From assembly GCA_946902985.2 (NCBI GenBank), contig OX336393.1, positions 129,360,533-129,424,532 on the forward strand: a DNA stretch of 64,000 nt, written 5' to 3'. Positions 10,437 through 21,480 of the stretch are shown one piece after another. The number at the start of each line of letters is the position of its first letter. Positions within the stretch are counted from its first letter, which is position 1. The notes beneath the pieces were generated by a model that did not search any database, was not told the DNA's origin, and was given only the letters and a program-made list of their open reading frames with translations. The translations under genes were made by a program, and so were the position numbers. Origin of the DNA: Meconema thalassinum. Its lineage: Eukaryota > Arthropoda > Insecta > Orthoptera > Tettigoniidae.

Positions 10437-10735
10437 AAATCAACCCCTGGCACTATCCAGCCCATGACGGGCTAAGGCCGACCAAGCGACCGCTGACCAG
10501 CCATTTGGCCAGCAGATATTGGGGTGACGCGTGATCAGCGCGTCGGGTCCCCTCGGCCGTTAATCTCGGTATTCGTGATCGGGGCTCTGTCTCACTGTCA
10601 GACAGCTACTCAATTGTCCTCACGAGGCTGAGTGCACCCCGTTCCAAACCTCACGTCAGTTTTAAAATCCCTGACGGAGCCGGGGATCGAACCCGGGGCC
10701 TCCGGGTGAGAGGCAGGCGCGCTACCCCAACACCA
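10437..10735 (-). mobile_element. tRNA-derived SINE, family S3
   Basis: Inverted tRNA-like head at 10670-10735: GGGATCGAACCCGGGGCCTC (B-box) and GCGCGCTACCCCAACACCAC (A-box region). Body: GAGGCTGAGTGCACCCCGTT shared with S2, but the distal part (CGTGATCAGCGCGTCGGGTC, CCCTCGGCCGTTAATC) is different, so it is a separate SINE type that shares a module with S2. Confidence 0.75.
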
Positions 10736-10929
10736 CAAAATGTGTTAAGAAAAATATGAAAAGGACTTGATAAAACAGCGTAGAATTGAAGAGATGTGGA
10801 TGTGAAAATACATATGCTGAAGAAGTTAGGTTATAAATGATGGTGGATATGTACTGTATTTGGCAGGTAGAGAAGTATTGTAGAGAGAGCATTGGCCATA
10901 GGTGTGGTGAAGGCCTACTGTACGACGTC

Positions 10930-11595
10930 ACTAATAAGAAAATGATTTTTCGATGTCATGTTTGACTACAAATATTACAGTATGTGACACAGTGAAAATT
11001 TTACAGTAACTAAAAAACGCCTAATCGACTATATATGCGTGGTCCTCAATAAAAATACAATTTACAATTTATGTTGCTTTTTGAGGATAGTGATTATTTC
11101 CGTTCAGTAGAACGATATATATAATTATATGTTTTGTATGTTTACACAGCTTGGCTGTCGAGGTCTTCCCGATACCCTTGTCACGGAAATAAAGACAAAG
11201 ACTACGGGGCTATATTATAGAGAATGAATTCCATATGTTATTGTTCAAGGAGAAATGATTACACATTGGTCAGAATGAAGAAGACATTTTTTCCACGGCT
11301 ATAATCTGTGTCACAATAAAGAAAATTATCTGTCTTATGTAGCAATTACGCTGTTCGAAGAAGACATACCATTATATTAACATATGTCAAAACATATAAT
11401 ATGAGGACACTAATAGTATACTTGACAGAGATATTTTGAGAAATAGAGAACTTCCATCCTGTTCAGTTCATTGAAAGAAAACTGGCTTTCTACATGGTGA
11501 CTTCACGCACGACATATGAAGGGGCTAAGACACTATATTGTAAAATGTTCAGTAAATGCAGTGGAAAAATCTTTACTCTGTTTACCAGATTTATT
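10930..11595. other. AT-rich non-coding stretch, nothing recognised
   Basis: No gene, tRNA-like element or terminal repeats were recognised. Confidence 0.5.
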
Positions 11596-11599
11596 GCCT

Positions 11600-11849
11600 G
11601 CCACGGTGGGTGAGTGGTTAACGTGTCGGTCTACTAACCCCAAGCTTGCAGGTTCGCTCCTGGCCGTGGTAGGCTAAGTGATTTTTGAAAGGCGGCAAAA
11701 ATTTACGACACGCATGTCATACATGTTTAAATAACAGACGCATGACATGACACCTGTGCTATTGGCAATAGCCACAGCACCTATAAACTACAGTACGAGG
11801 GAACAGTTCGGACATCTGGTGTCGAGAGAAAGAAAGCCGACACTGAACC
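11600..11849 (+). mobile_element. tRNA-derived SINE, family S4
   Basis: tRNA-like head GCCACGGTGGGTGAGTGGTT (A-box region) and GCAGGTTCGCTCCTGGCCGT (B-box) with a closing acceptor-like stem CCACGG/CCGTGG. Body: AGTGATTTTTGAAAGGCGGC and ACGACACGCATGTCATAC. A second copy is at 62366-62500. The copy continues beyond the hAT element inserted at 11858 (GAGGGATTGAG at 12624). Confidence 0.82.
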
Positions 11850-11857
11850 CTCATGAC

Positions 11858-12607
11858 TAGGGCTCGGATTTTTAGGCAAGCTAAATAAATATTTTTTTAT
11901 GTAGGCCTAATTACATATTTTAAGGATTTTTTCTATAAATACATAAATTCCTGCTCTTCACTTATTAGCACATAAAAGGACATAATATTTACACTTTTCA
12001 AAATCAGTAGGCTATGTTAGATCTTTCAGTTTATTGCATCTTTGTTCTGTGTTACTTCAACGGGGAAGAACCTGTGAGCTATCTAATCTTCATGCAGCTT
12101 GCAACTGTGTTATTCTTAACTTGTCGCCCCGTGCCACTCACTGTGGAAGCCGGGGATGCCTAAAGTAAAACCAACTACAAGTTATCTTCTGCAGCAGTAT
12201 GTTGCAGAATTTAATGATAATTTTACTTCTGATGGGGATGTTCTGTTCTGGCAATCATGTGGGAAAGCATTCAAGGCTGAACAGCGATCTCAAGTTACAG
12301 AACACCTCAAGGGCGAGAAACATTTTGCTGCAGTTTCGCGCCTTCATAATAAGTGGTTCGCGATAATCGTCGGTCATTTTTGATGGACAACCTGAATAGG
12401 TGTATCTCGTTGTGTATTGTAATGCTTCAGCAGTCAGTGAGACATGGAATAAATTACATTCGTGAGTACTGCATATCGTTTATATTCACATTAATAAACT
12501 AAATTATAATTAAATATTTTTACTTTTTTCTCGCATATTTCAGGTATTTTTAATACATAAAAAGTAAATATTTTCCTAATTTTTAGCACCTAAAAATCTG
12601 AGCCCTA
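11858..12607 (+). mobile_element. hAT element remnant (750 bp) with BED-finger ORF
   Basis: Ends TAGGGCTCGGATTTTTAGGC (left) and, read inward from the right, TAGGGCTCAGATTTTTAGGT. Flanked by 8-bp target-site duplications CTCATGAC (11850-11857) and CTCGTGAC (12608-12615), one mismatch. The interior carries the N-terminal part of a transposase (12156-12383). It is an internal-deletion derivative of a hAT transposon and sits within or just after the S4 SINE. Confidence 0.9.
12156..12383 (+). pseudogene. hAT transposase N-terminus (BED-type zinc finger), truncated
   Basis: A 75-codon frame beginning MPKVKPTTSYLLQQY. Residues ~30-57 form a BED-like zinc finger, WQSCGKAF...RSQVTEHLKGEKH, as in hAT transposases and the related CGG-repeat-binding protein family. 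The first cysteine of the expected CxxC is replaced by tryptophan (FWQSC), so metal binding is probably lost. The frame stops about 18 residues after the histidine pair and the catalytic hATC/RNase H-like domains are deleted. It lies centrally in the 750-bp hAT element, in the expected orientation. It could still encode a small DNA-binding repressor, but the lost cysteine argues against it. Confidence 0.8.
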
Positions 12608-12629
12608 CTCGTGACTAGTTTGGAGGGAT

Positions 12630-13910
12630 TGAGCGGCATGATTATATTGATGAAGGAGCACCGACTGTCAATACGTTGGCAGTCACGATTATACACGGGT
12701 GTGATAACCTAGATGTTCCAAACCCCTAAAATGAATTAATTACATCATCTTCCTTTTTGGCGCCCATTTATTCATAGACTATCATTCAGCTGAAGCAAAC
12801 TCATTTTATGTCTTTCGCACTAACGATTATGAAATAAATCGGTTGTCAACAGTTCACAAATTCTTGGTCTATGTATTTAAGATCCAGGGAGCGTTGGTCT
12901 TTTTGCAGCCAATTATCGAGAAAACTGCGTGACAACATAGAATATGGAGGCGTCAAATTATCCCTGTGAATATACGCTGGAGAAAGTTAAGGTCTTTGGA
13001 ACATTAATGGCATCTATGTTTCTCATCGCGGAACTAGCGCTGTCGGTGGTCTAAATGTTTATTAACCTGTGGAATGGAAGAGCATTGTTGGTGAACATTT
13101 TAAGTAATAACTCGCGCCGCTAACGGCGTTTTGGAATCACTATAGACTACAGCAGTGGTAGGCTGTATGCCAACACCGATTATCATTATAGCCCCAGCCA
13201 TCCTCTCCGTCAGATAAATAATCGTGTATTACTGCCTTCCCTTCTTGGAAGTGCCTACACCCAAAACGACTCGGATATAATTATGTGCTTCCAGGCGCGA
13301 ACGAGACGTTAAATCCTCTCTTAATGGCGTCCACGTTACCGAAACGCTGATTAATCTTTCATTCGTCCCCAAACAGTGTGGTCATTGACAAAGATTTCTC
13401 TTCAGGTGCCTTCTTAATTGCCTTTGTGACTTATTTAGTTTAGTTAGTGGCTGTTCTGAATAATGCCTTTAGAAACATCCGTGTCCATTGTCATGCCCAA
13501 AATCTATTCCCATATGAACAACAGAAGAATAAGTAATTAGAGCCTTTAAGTTATAATTTTTATGGCAGAATATGCCAGAATTTTATTTATACGAATGTTA
13601 TTTTGTGTAATGTTTATAGGAAGTGATGTAGTCTATTTTATTTTATTTTAATTTGACTTTTTTGTTACTTAAATTTATTTGAGTTCGAGGAACACTACCT
13701 CGACTCTGATATGATAATGTTTGGCTTGAAAGAGATTTTTACTATTATATTTATTTTTTTATTTATCATTAAAGATTATTATATTTTTTCTTCTAATTTA
13801 GTTTATTACTTTACTGTAAGTTATTAGAAGAATTATTAAACTTCTGTCTTATGTTGTCAAAACATATGCTTACATAAAGCTTTAAACTTATATTCCATCC
13901 TGTTTTCTCT
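12630..13910. other. Non-coding stretch, nothing recognised
   Basis: About 1.3 kb of unique-looking intron-type sequence. No splice-flanked conserved frame, SINE head or paired terminal repeat was seen. Contains AT-rich runs at 13620-13790. Confidence 0.5.
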
Positions 13911-13912
13911 CT

Positions 13913-14105
13913 GGGGGCGTGGTGGCTCAGCGGTCTAGCTGTATGCCTCTCACCAAGGCGGTCCGGGTTCGATTCCCGGTCAATGCATGTGAGATTTTCG
14001 AAGTGAAATGCCATGTCCTGTGGTTCGGATTCCACGTAAAAAGGAGGTCCCGTGGCTCATGATCTCGCGATTAACGGTCACGTTAAACTACAAGCTTGCT
14101 TTGCT
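13913..14105 (+). mobile_element. tRNA-derived SINE, family S5
   Basis: tRNA-like head GGCGTGGTGGCTCAGCGGTC (A-box) and GGTCCGGGTTCGATTCCCGG (B-box), separated by the usual distance. Body: GAAGTGAAATGCCATGTCCT, GATTCCACGT, ACGGTCACGTTAAACTACAA, and a (CTTG)n tail. Other copies: 30795-30975 (minus) and a 3' fragment at 37740-37830. Confidence 0.85.
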
Positions 14106-14337
14106 TGCTTGTTTTCTCTCTGGCAATCATTTCCAGCATTTGTGTTTTCTCTCGACTTTTGGGGATGCCTTGTAAAAATAACAGAAGAATCTGCCTAAAG
14201 CGAACTACGCGATCTGGCTGAAATTCAGCTCAAATTGGAAACATAAAATAATAATATAATAATTATAATCCTCAATATGCCAAGTATAATTTCTTCCTGG
14301 CACAATTTTTATAAGTCCTGAGATACAAGAAGGCACG

Positions 14338-17019
14338 TTGATAGGCTGCCATTTACATTTAAATTATAACATTAATAATAGTCCTTACAATCGTAAAGAT
14401 CCACAAAAGGTGGAAGACTTCTGGGAACTGCTGGAAGAAACTACAGCCATCATTCCGAATCATCACATAAAAATCCTCTTGGGAGATTTTAATGCCCAAA
14501 TTGGTAGAGAAAGGAAATTCAGGAACATTGTAGGACTATATCCAGCACACAATAGAATTAATAAAAATGGAGAAAGATTACTTGATTTTTGCAAAACTTT
14601 TGATCTCAAACTAATGTCAACACATTTCCTGGCACTTCCACACAAGAAAAAGACCTGGAGATCCCCTAATTTTCACTTAGGAGAATTTCAGATAGATCAT
14701 GTGGCTATTTCCAAAAAGAATCAAAAAGAAATTATGAATGTCAAAGTCAAGAAAGGAGTCATTGACTCTGGCCACCATCTATCCTTAATCAAGGTGAAAT
14801 TTCAACCATACAGGTCCAAACCAAAAATAACAAAAAATCTGCGCGTCGATCCAGAATTTCTTAAACAGAACGCCAGTACTTTCCAAGAAAGTATCCCTAC
14901 TCACGATTCTTCTGGCTGGTTAGAACTCAAAGATATACTTTCGAAAGCTTCTCAAAACATTGGCACACCGTCCAGGAAACGCAAGCATAGGTGGTGGAAC
15001 GAAACCTGTGACAAGGCTATAAACTTCAGAATTAAAGCCTGGCAGAATTGGAATTCTCACAAAATGGAACAAAATTGGCACGAATTCACCCAAGTACAGA
15101 AACAAACCTCTAAAATCATCAGATCTGAAAAACGCAAGTACGATCACTACAGATTGGCTGAAATTGAACAAGATTTTACTAAAAACAATACACGAAACTT
15201 CTACAAAACTTTCAGAGAAGAATTATCAAATTATCAGGCACCCAGTCTTTGCTTCAAACGCCCGGATGGGACATTGGAAACAAATAATCAAGAAAATTGC
15301 AAACTTCTAGCAGATTATTTCAAGGAGCTTTTAAACTGTGAATCCCCTAAAGAACAACTCATCTTTGATTAAAAAAAAACATCCAACCAAGATTCAGAAC
15401 CCCCAACATTGGAAGAAATTAAAGAAATAATCCATGGACTCAAAAATAATAAAGCCCCAGGCGAAGATGGTGTAATTGCTGAAATGCTGAAGATAGGTGG
15501 TGAGAACGTAGCCCGGAAAATCCACTCAATTCTTGAAAACATCTGGATCACCGAAGAAATACCTGAGGATTGGAAATGTGCGCTAATCCATCCACAGCAC
15601 AAGAAAGGGGATAAAACCAACATCAATAATTATAGAGGAATTTCCTTGATACCAGTTATTTATAAAATTTTCTCCAAAGCCCTGCTCACTAGACTTGAGA
15701 AACAAACAGACCGTCTGATTGGAGAATACCAGGCAGGTTTCCGAAAAGGAAGATCATGAACAGATCAAATTCTTAATCTCAAAACTCTCCTACAAATGCG
15801 CAAAACCAGACAGACAGTCATTACCTTTGTAGATTTCAGAAAAGCATATGACTCTATAGATCGTCAAACACTTTTCAATACTCTAGAAGAATTTCAAGTG
15901 GATAGAAAAACAAGAGAATTAATCAGACAAACATTAACTGGCACTACTTCAAAAGTTAAATTCCTCGGCGAAATATCTGAGCCTTTTGCAATTAACACTG
16001 GGGTCCGCCAAGGAGACGGATTATCTCCGTTACTGTTCAACCTCGTACTTGAGAAGATAATCAGGACCTGGGAAAAGGAAACTAAGGGAATAACCTTTGG
16101 CAGACTACTCAAAGATAGAATTCATGTACATTGTTTGGCCTTTGCTGATGACATAGCAATCCTTTCTAATAACAGGCAAGAAGCAATTCATTCCATTGAG
16201 AAATTACATGAAATTGCCATCAAAACGGGACTTCAAATTTCTTAAGAGAAAACTCAGTACATGGAAGGAGCCTCACGATACTTAGACGGACAACCTATGA
16301 GAACTAAATTCGGCAAAATCTTTCAAGTGAACGAATTCAAATAGCTGGGAGAAATTATTCAGCCCTCTGGTTTAAACCGTGAAGCAAATAAAGAGAGAAT
16401 TTCCAAATTACAGAAAGCTTACAGAATCACTTGGAATAGGTATAACAAAAAATCAATATCTCGGAAAGCAAAACTTAGACATTATAATACACTAATCAAA
16501 CCGGAGGCACTATATGCATCAGAAACCTTAATCATTGGTGGCAAATCTTTAACCAAAGAGATTGAAAAACAAGAAAGGAAAATTTTACGAAAAAATTTTG
16601 GCCCAGTTTTTATAGAGGGAATCTGGAGGAAAAAGTCATCCCTGGAAATATATCGCCAATGTGAAAAAATGTCTCATACTTTTCGGAAAAGACGATTGAA
16701 ATTTTACGGGCACATTATCAGAATGAACAATGGCAGATTGACTAAAAGAATTCTCAACTTGGCCCTCTCACTAAAAACCAAGAACAGCTGGCTACGTGAA
16801 ATTGAAACAGATCTCCAGGAAATCAACATTTCAGACAATATTATACAGGACAGATGCAAATTCAGAACCCTAATCGACAATCACCAATTTGAAGACAAAC
16901 CCAACACCAGGGCCACAATAACTTGGACAGAAGACCGAAGAAAGGCGCTCAGCGAGAGGATGAAGAGATTTTGGAAGAAGGCCAACACATCAGCTAAACA
17001 GGTTCAACCGTGCTCCTGA
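14338..17019 (+). pseudogene. LINE ORF2: endonuclease C-term + reverse transcriptase, nonsense-decayed
   Basis: Non-LTR retrotransposon polyprotein, truncated at the 5' end inside the AP-like endonuclease. Visible order: endonuclease (LLGDFNAQIG near residue 50; SPNFHLGEFQIDHV; DSGHHLSL), linker, reverse transcriptase (GLKNNKAPGEDG, NYRGISLIPVIYKI, YQAGFRKGRS, VDFRKAYDSIDR, TGVRQGDGLSPLLFNLVLE, the catalytic AFADDIAIL), and a C-terminal region with GHIIRMNNGRLTKRIL and a basic tail. All parts lie in one frame over 2.68 kb, broken only by four stops (TAA 15370, TGA 15757, TAA 16243, TAG 16342); no frameshift is needed. The endonuclease and RT motifs resemble RTE-like elements, but the long C-terminus makes clade assignment uncertain. 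Related fragments: 24361-24755, about 25020-25282, 62737-63975. Confidence 0.9.
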
Positions 17020-17239
17020 GTCGGGCATAACGATGCAAGAAGAATAGTCCTTATTTGTTATCTAAATTAAAAGTATCCTACGTGTTTCTCCGCGGCCAAT
17101 GAGGCAGAAACGTTTAATATTCCACAGTCCAAGAACCAATACCGAGCAACATAAGCATTCGCTTCTACTCAAGGCATAATAACTGCAACAAATTGTGGAC
17201 TCATTTCAACTTAAATATATTATATTTACAGCACATTTC

Positions 17240-17300
17240 TTTCTTTCGTTCTTTCTTTCTTTCTTTCTTTCTTTATTTATTTATTTATTTATGAATTCAT

Positions 17301-17335
<35 letters not shown>

Positions 17336-17337
17336 TT

Positions 17338-17373
<36 letters not shown>

Positions 17374-17375
17374 TC
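17240..17375. repeat. (TTTC)n(TTTA)n(TTTC)n microsatellite
   Basis: Compound tetranucleotide run, with a TTTA block flanked by TTTC blocks and one interruption (ATGAATTC at 17292). An 80-codon poly-Phe/Leu frame across it is an artefact. Confidence 0.95.
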
Positions 17376-17399
17376 GTCCATCTAAGGAACACGCAATTT

Positions 17400-17878
17400 C
17401 AACAGTCATTATCCATTTCTTTGCACCTGGGCTTTAACGTTCGCCCAGTAATCCCGCATTCGTTTCGTATGGCATTAAGGGGTATTATTAATATTATTAT
17501 ATCTTCGTTATGCCCATTCATAGAGCGCGTTGAAACTTGTTAGTTAACTTGATAACTTTTGTCTTCCTCCTCTCCGAAAATCTCTTCATGAACTCATTGT
17601 GTTGCCACTTGCGTTCTTCTGTCCATCTTGCACCAGTCCTGCTGTTAGGTGTCACCCTAAATGTGCGTTGTTATCATTATTATTCCTTATCATTATTATT
17701 ATTATTAATAAGCTATAAATTGTTCATTTAACACAGTCTTCTGGTCTTCGGCAAGATTTCGGAGGGCTTACACAAGAGGTTTTGCCGGTATTCAATCACT
17801 ATTGAAGAATTTTCCGACAATAACACAGCTGTCCATTATTGCTGCCTTCTGTATTTTCTGATGGATGTTGAATGGCAG

Positions 17879-17949
<71 letters not shown>

Positions 17950-18460
17950 TATTTTTGACCGATGACCTCAAAATTTCGGTTCTTGAAACAACAAAAATAT
18001 TAAATCTAAATCATTTTGTTAGTGGCGTTTTTGGTATCTCAAATTCTCACTTGTCACATTTCCGTTACTCAGGGCAGTGAGGTGGTGTCAAACTCATATT
18101 ACCCTAGGTGTTTACATGTTCGTGCCGAGGAAACTGATCGTAATACATCACCAAGAGTCTCTTAAGCTATAATTATCCCACCTTGTGTCGGAGCCTTCTT
18201 CTCTCTTAAAACTGGATTCCCCAACCCAAGCGTTTTTGCTTTTCCTTTCTCTCTCTGCTTCGGTCTGAAAGGTGTTTGAAAAATCGCGTGATTAGGTGGC
18301 TGATGACGAGTCACCTGCTGCAAGGGATTTCTGCTTCCAGCCTTCTTCACAGGTACAGTTCGGGACATGATGTAGTTCATACATATCAATAACATTGAGG
18401 TTCTCATGATCTGCCGAAGCTTATCATCTCTAGTCTACATAGTATACAACAAAGTCTCCG
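17400..18460. other. Non-coding stretch with (ATT)n microsatellite
   Basis: Contains a (ATT)n run at 17880-17944. Apart from this no gene or named repeat was recognised; 18162-18407 has an open minus-strand frame without recognisable domains. Confidence 0.5.
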
Positions 18461-18464
18461 ATAG

Positions 18465-18662
18465 GCGGCTTCGGTGGCGTAGTTGGTAGCATGCTGAGCT
18501 TCTATGCCCAAGGTTGCGGGTTCAAACCCGGCCGAAGTCGTCGGATTTTTAAGAGCGTTAAAAATCCCTGACTATGCTTTCCTTTGAAGAGGAAAGTAAA
18601 GCCGACGAGCCATGTCATAGATGTATGGTTTGTAAAAGGGACCTTCCACTAACTACAATAGA
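18465..18662 (+). mobile_element. SINE family S1, 5' half (continues at 21481)
   Basis: tRNA head: GGCTTCGGTGGCGTAGTTGG (A-box region), GCGGGTTCAAACCCGGCCGA (B-box), acceptor stem CTTCGG/CCGAAG. Body runs through AAAGCCGACGAGCCATGTCA to CTTCCACTAACTACA, then breaks at the 2.8-kb TIR element. The 3' half resumes at 21481 with GAAGCTAAATTTGTAGGTTA in the register shown by intact copies at 36352 and 37200. Confidence 0.88.
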
Positions 18663-18792
18663 GGGGGCTAGTTTCAAACCCTGCAATCTCCAACATTTTC
18701 GTAAATTGAATTATTGGTACCGAGTTAAACTTCACATTGAATTCTACTTATGAAACATACGCTGATGCTGCAAACACAGCAAAATCCATGTT

Positions 18793-19500
18793 ATTTTTAG
18801 CCTACTTTCGATTTTTGCAAAAAATGAAAGTAGACTTATGAGATCAACACAGGGCGAAAAAAGTGTGTCTGTCTGTGTGTGTGTATGTGTGTGTGTGAGT
18901 CTGTGTGTGTGTGTGTGTATATGTGTGTGTGTGAGTCTGTGTGTGTGTGTGTCTGTGTGTGTGTGAGTGTGTGTACTCTGAATGTCTGCCCCCCCCCCCT
19001 ATCAATTCGAACACGGTGAATGTGAATTGAACGAAATTTGGTACAAAGGTAGCACTAGCAAAGGACACCTCAGTGTCATGTTTTATATCGCCGCCATCTT
19101 TACTAAAACTGAATGGCGGCCACTCAAACGTTCAAAACGTAAAATCAAATAACGACTAACCAAATCATCCGATCTCTACCAAATTTGGTAACAACATACC
19201 TTCGTACAGGATGCGTCTTGTGACCAAACTACAAGGTCGTCCGCCATACCATTTCAGGATGGCGGCCGTGCGAATTATGCAAACTTTATAATCCATATCA
19301 TGGGACCCACCAGTTCCGATTATCGAGCCGAGAATCGTTTTAACTGTTCTAAAGGAAGAGGCACGTTCGAAATTAAAAGTTTATTTTGTAATACTATAGT
19401 GCAGACGTGATTTTTAAAAGCTGAGCCGATTCAGTAATAAGACAAGATGGCAGCGGATATCTTGTGCCTGACTTATATTTCACTAATTTGAGTATTGCAT
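18793..19500 (+). mobile_element. Helentron-like element, family C (3' end not resolved)
   Basis: Sense 5' end at 18793: TTTTTAGCCTACTTTC, a hairpin partner GAAAGTAGACTTATGAGATC, then a long (TG)/(GTCT) run (18866-18975) and CCCCCCCCCTATCAATTCGA. The start and microsatellite match families A and B. The body has ATGGCGGCC at 19113 and again at 19259 (146 bp apart), and an inverted ATGGCGGC at 19093-19100. A 3' terminal hairpin was not found, so the right end is approximate. Confidence 0.6.
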
Positions 19501-19654
19501 GCAATATAGCGTACTGATACAAAATAAATAAACTTTGTATGAAATGCTTTATATATAAATAATATACTCCAGTGATGAAATCGTTTAGTATAAATCATTA
19601 TTTGCTAACAAGTTCTATGTAAGTCATTTTATACAGAACGATATTCGTTGACAC

Positions 19655-19730
19655 AATTAGCTCAGTGGTAGAGCGTTAGCCTATCGCTCAATTGCCTATG
19701 GTTCAAACCCGTTCAGAGCTATTTTTTTTG
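19655..19730 (+). repeat. tRNA-like sequence with poly-T, probable tRNA pseudogene or SINE head
   Basis: TTAGCTCAGTGGTAGAGCG is a near-perfect tRNA A-box arm, followed at normal distance by TATGGTTCAAACCCGTTCA (B-box) and TTTTTTTT, a pol III terminator. The anticodon and T stems do not pair well, so a working tRNA gene is unlikely. Confidence 0.4.
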
Positions 19731-20406
19731 CTTGAAATGTTATATGTTTATTGTTTTGTAATGACTCAGATGTTTTAAAATTAAGCGTTATATTGTGCAT
19801 ATTATGGTGTAAAATATATATTTAATTAAAACATAATTCGCCAGCAGATTTACTCGAGACATCTACTGTAGCTGCCAAAAAGGTAACTGCACGCCGCTAC
19901 TTATTAACTTCCAGATTTTATTGAAAAGTTTCTTCTTCTGGCCGCTAGAATGCACTCGCTCAGCTAGGATTATATTGTTTGATATTTCACCACTAGATGT
20001 CACGACTAGTCTACGTGGGGCTCCATTGATTACTATACCATTGGCATTCTATGCGCATCGAATTTGAAGAATGACAAGATGACACTACGATACATTTTTA
20101 CTTCTTATTTTAAAGGGTTTGTAACAGCCTATTGTGCGTTATTTGAAAATGTTAATTGAAGTAAAGAACAAAACGATTTCACATAGTATCTGAACTCTAC
20201 CGTTGGTGCTAGTTCAGGATATTAATTAATACTTTTATTTCAGCCAAATAGCAATCGAAAATATCCACATAGTTGGTATACACACGTCTCTGTAGGGTCA
20301 TGGAAAGATTTGTTAATTCAATTAGGGTTGTGAAAGTCATACGCAGCCAGACGTGTAAAGACATGCCTCAACTCAAAGTTGGATGTTGCCCGCGTCAGGC
20401 CGATTA

Positions 20407-20407
20407 T

Positions 20408-20467
<60 letters not shown>

Positions 20468-20697
20468 TTATTGGTTTTACGTCCCTTTTAACTGCTGTTG
20501 CTTTTAGAGACGCCGGGGGTGCCAGACTTTTGTCCCGAAGGGGATCTTTAACGTGCCAGTAAATCTACTAACACGGCTCCCTCGCATTTGTGCACCCTCA
20601 AATGCCAGCTGACTGCGCCAGGATACGAACCTGAAACATACGGTCCAGCAAGCGAGAACGTTACCGCTGAGCCACGCCGCCAGTCCGGTCGATTATG
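20407..20697 (-). mobile_element. SINE family S6 with long (AAT)n tail
   Basis: Inverted tRNA head at 20620-20690: GGATACGAACCTGAAAC (B-box) and ACCGCTGAGCCACGCCGCCA (A-box). The body runs left through CCCTCGCATTTGTGCACCCT, GGGGATCTTTAACGTGCCAG and AGAGACGCCGGGGGTGCC to TTATTGGTTTTACGTCCC and the (AAT)n run 20407-20466, the SINE's own 3' tail. This copy shows where many trinucleotide runs in the window come from. Confidence 0.88.
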
Positions 20698-21480
20698 TCT
20701 GCAGATCCATAACATTCTTTAGATACTTCTTATCTATCTTTCTTCAATGATGGTAGCAGTTTTTATCTAGGTTGTGGCGTTTGGTAGAGGTAAATCGTTT
20801 CTAAGGTCTTCAACAAAGAATAGTTCTATTATACTCTTTGATAATAACAACGAGTTATAACTATACTCATACATTTAGGAGAAAGTCGGCTATATGTTCT
20901 TTACTGAACATCTTGTTTAAAATAAAAATCCGTGTCAATTTCAAACCTAGCAATCTCCACCAGATGGTAGTTTCAAATTAAGCAATCTCCGAACAGACCA
21001 ATGAGAGCTGCAATATGGCGGCCACCCAGCATGCTCCACTCTTGTTTGTTTACATCACTGTGGTAAGCGTGCAGCGACTGCAATTGTTGATTTAGAGTTT
21101 CTTGTCAGATTAATGAATTAATAATTAATTAAGAATGGACATCAATAATGAAGTAATATCCATAAAACCTTTATTTTTTCATGTTTCTACACGTCCAAGT
21201 GTGCAGTCCCCACATTCTATTACGTCAAACTCAGCAATCTCTATGGTACTACTTCAAAGTCAGCAATCTCCGTGTCTTACGTACATATTACATCATATCG
21301 ACAGGGCTTACTTGAAATGTGTGTCAGAAAATGTTCTCTTATTGGTCCAAATAAGTATTAGAAACAGAAGTACTGTACACCTTCAACATGTACAGGAAAT
21401 TAGTGCAACAGTTGTGGGCCTCTGCTGTAGAATCATCAAAGATGGAGATTGCTGAGTTTGAAACTAGCCCCCACTTAGTG

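Larger units (their letters stand above)
18663..21472. mobile_element. 2.8-kb DNA transposon with 29-bp TIRs inserted in an S1 SINE
   Basis: Left end 18663-18691 (GGGGGCTAGTTTCAAAC...) and right end 21444-21472 are inverted repeats of 29 bp with three mismatches. The right 540 bp holds further copies of the inner TIR motif TTCAAAC..AGCAATCTCC in the opposite orientation (20939-20958, 20969-20990, 21224-21241, 21251-21271), that is, sub-terminal repeats. Flanks ACAATAGA / ACTTAGTG look like a decayed 8-bp duplication. Intact S1 copies show the empty site. Inside are a rolling-circle element, a tRNA-like piece, an (AAT)n run with an S6 SINE, and an unrecognised 106-codon frame at 21135-21455. 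No transposase identified, so superfamily is open. Confidence 0.75.

Noticed and set aside
17865..18080. Poly-leucine frame
   Set aside because: It is an (ATT)n microsatellite read in frame. The same applies to poly-Ile, poly-Val and poly-Lys frames at 20273-20491, 42983-43186 and 38060-38323.
19655..19730. Functional tRNA gene
   Set aside because: A- and B-boxes and a poly-T terminator are good, but the anticodon and T stems do not pair, so it is listed only as tRNA-like.
21135..21455. 106-codon ORF as a transposase
   Set aside because: No catalytic or DNA-binding motif could be recognised; it overlaps the sub-terminal repeats and may be chance.
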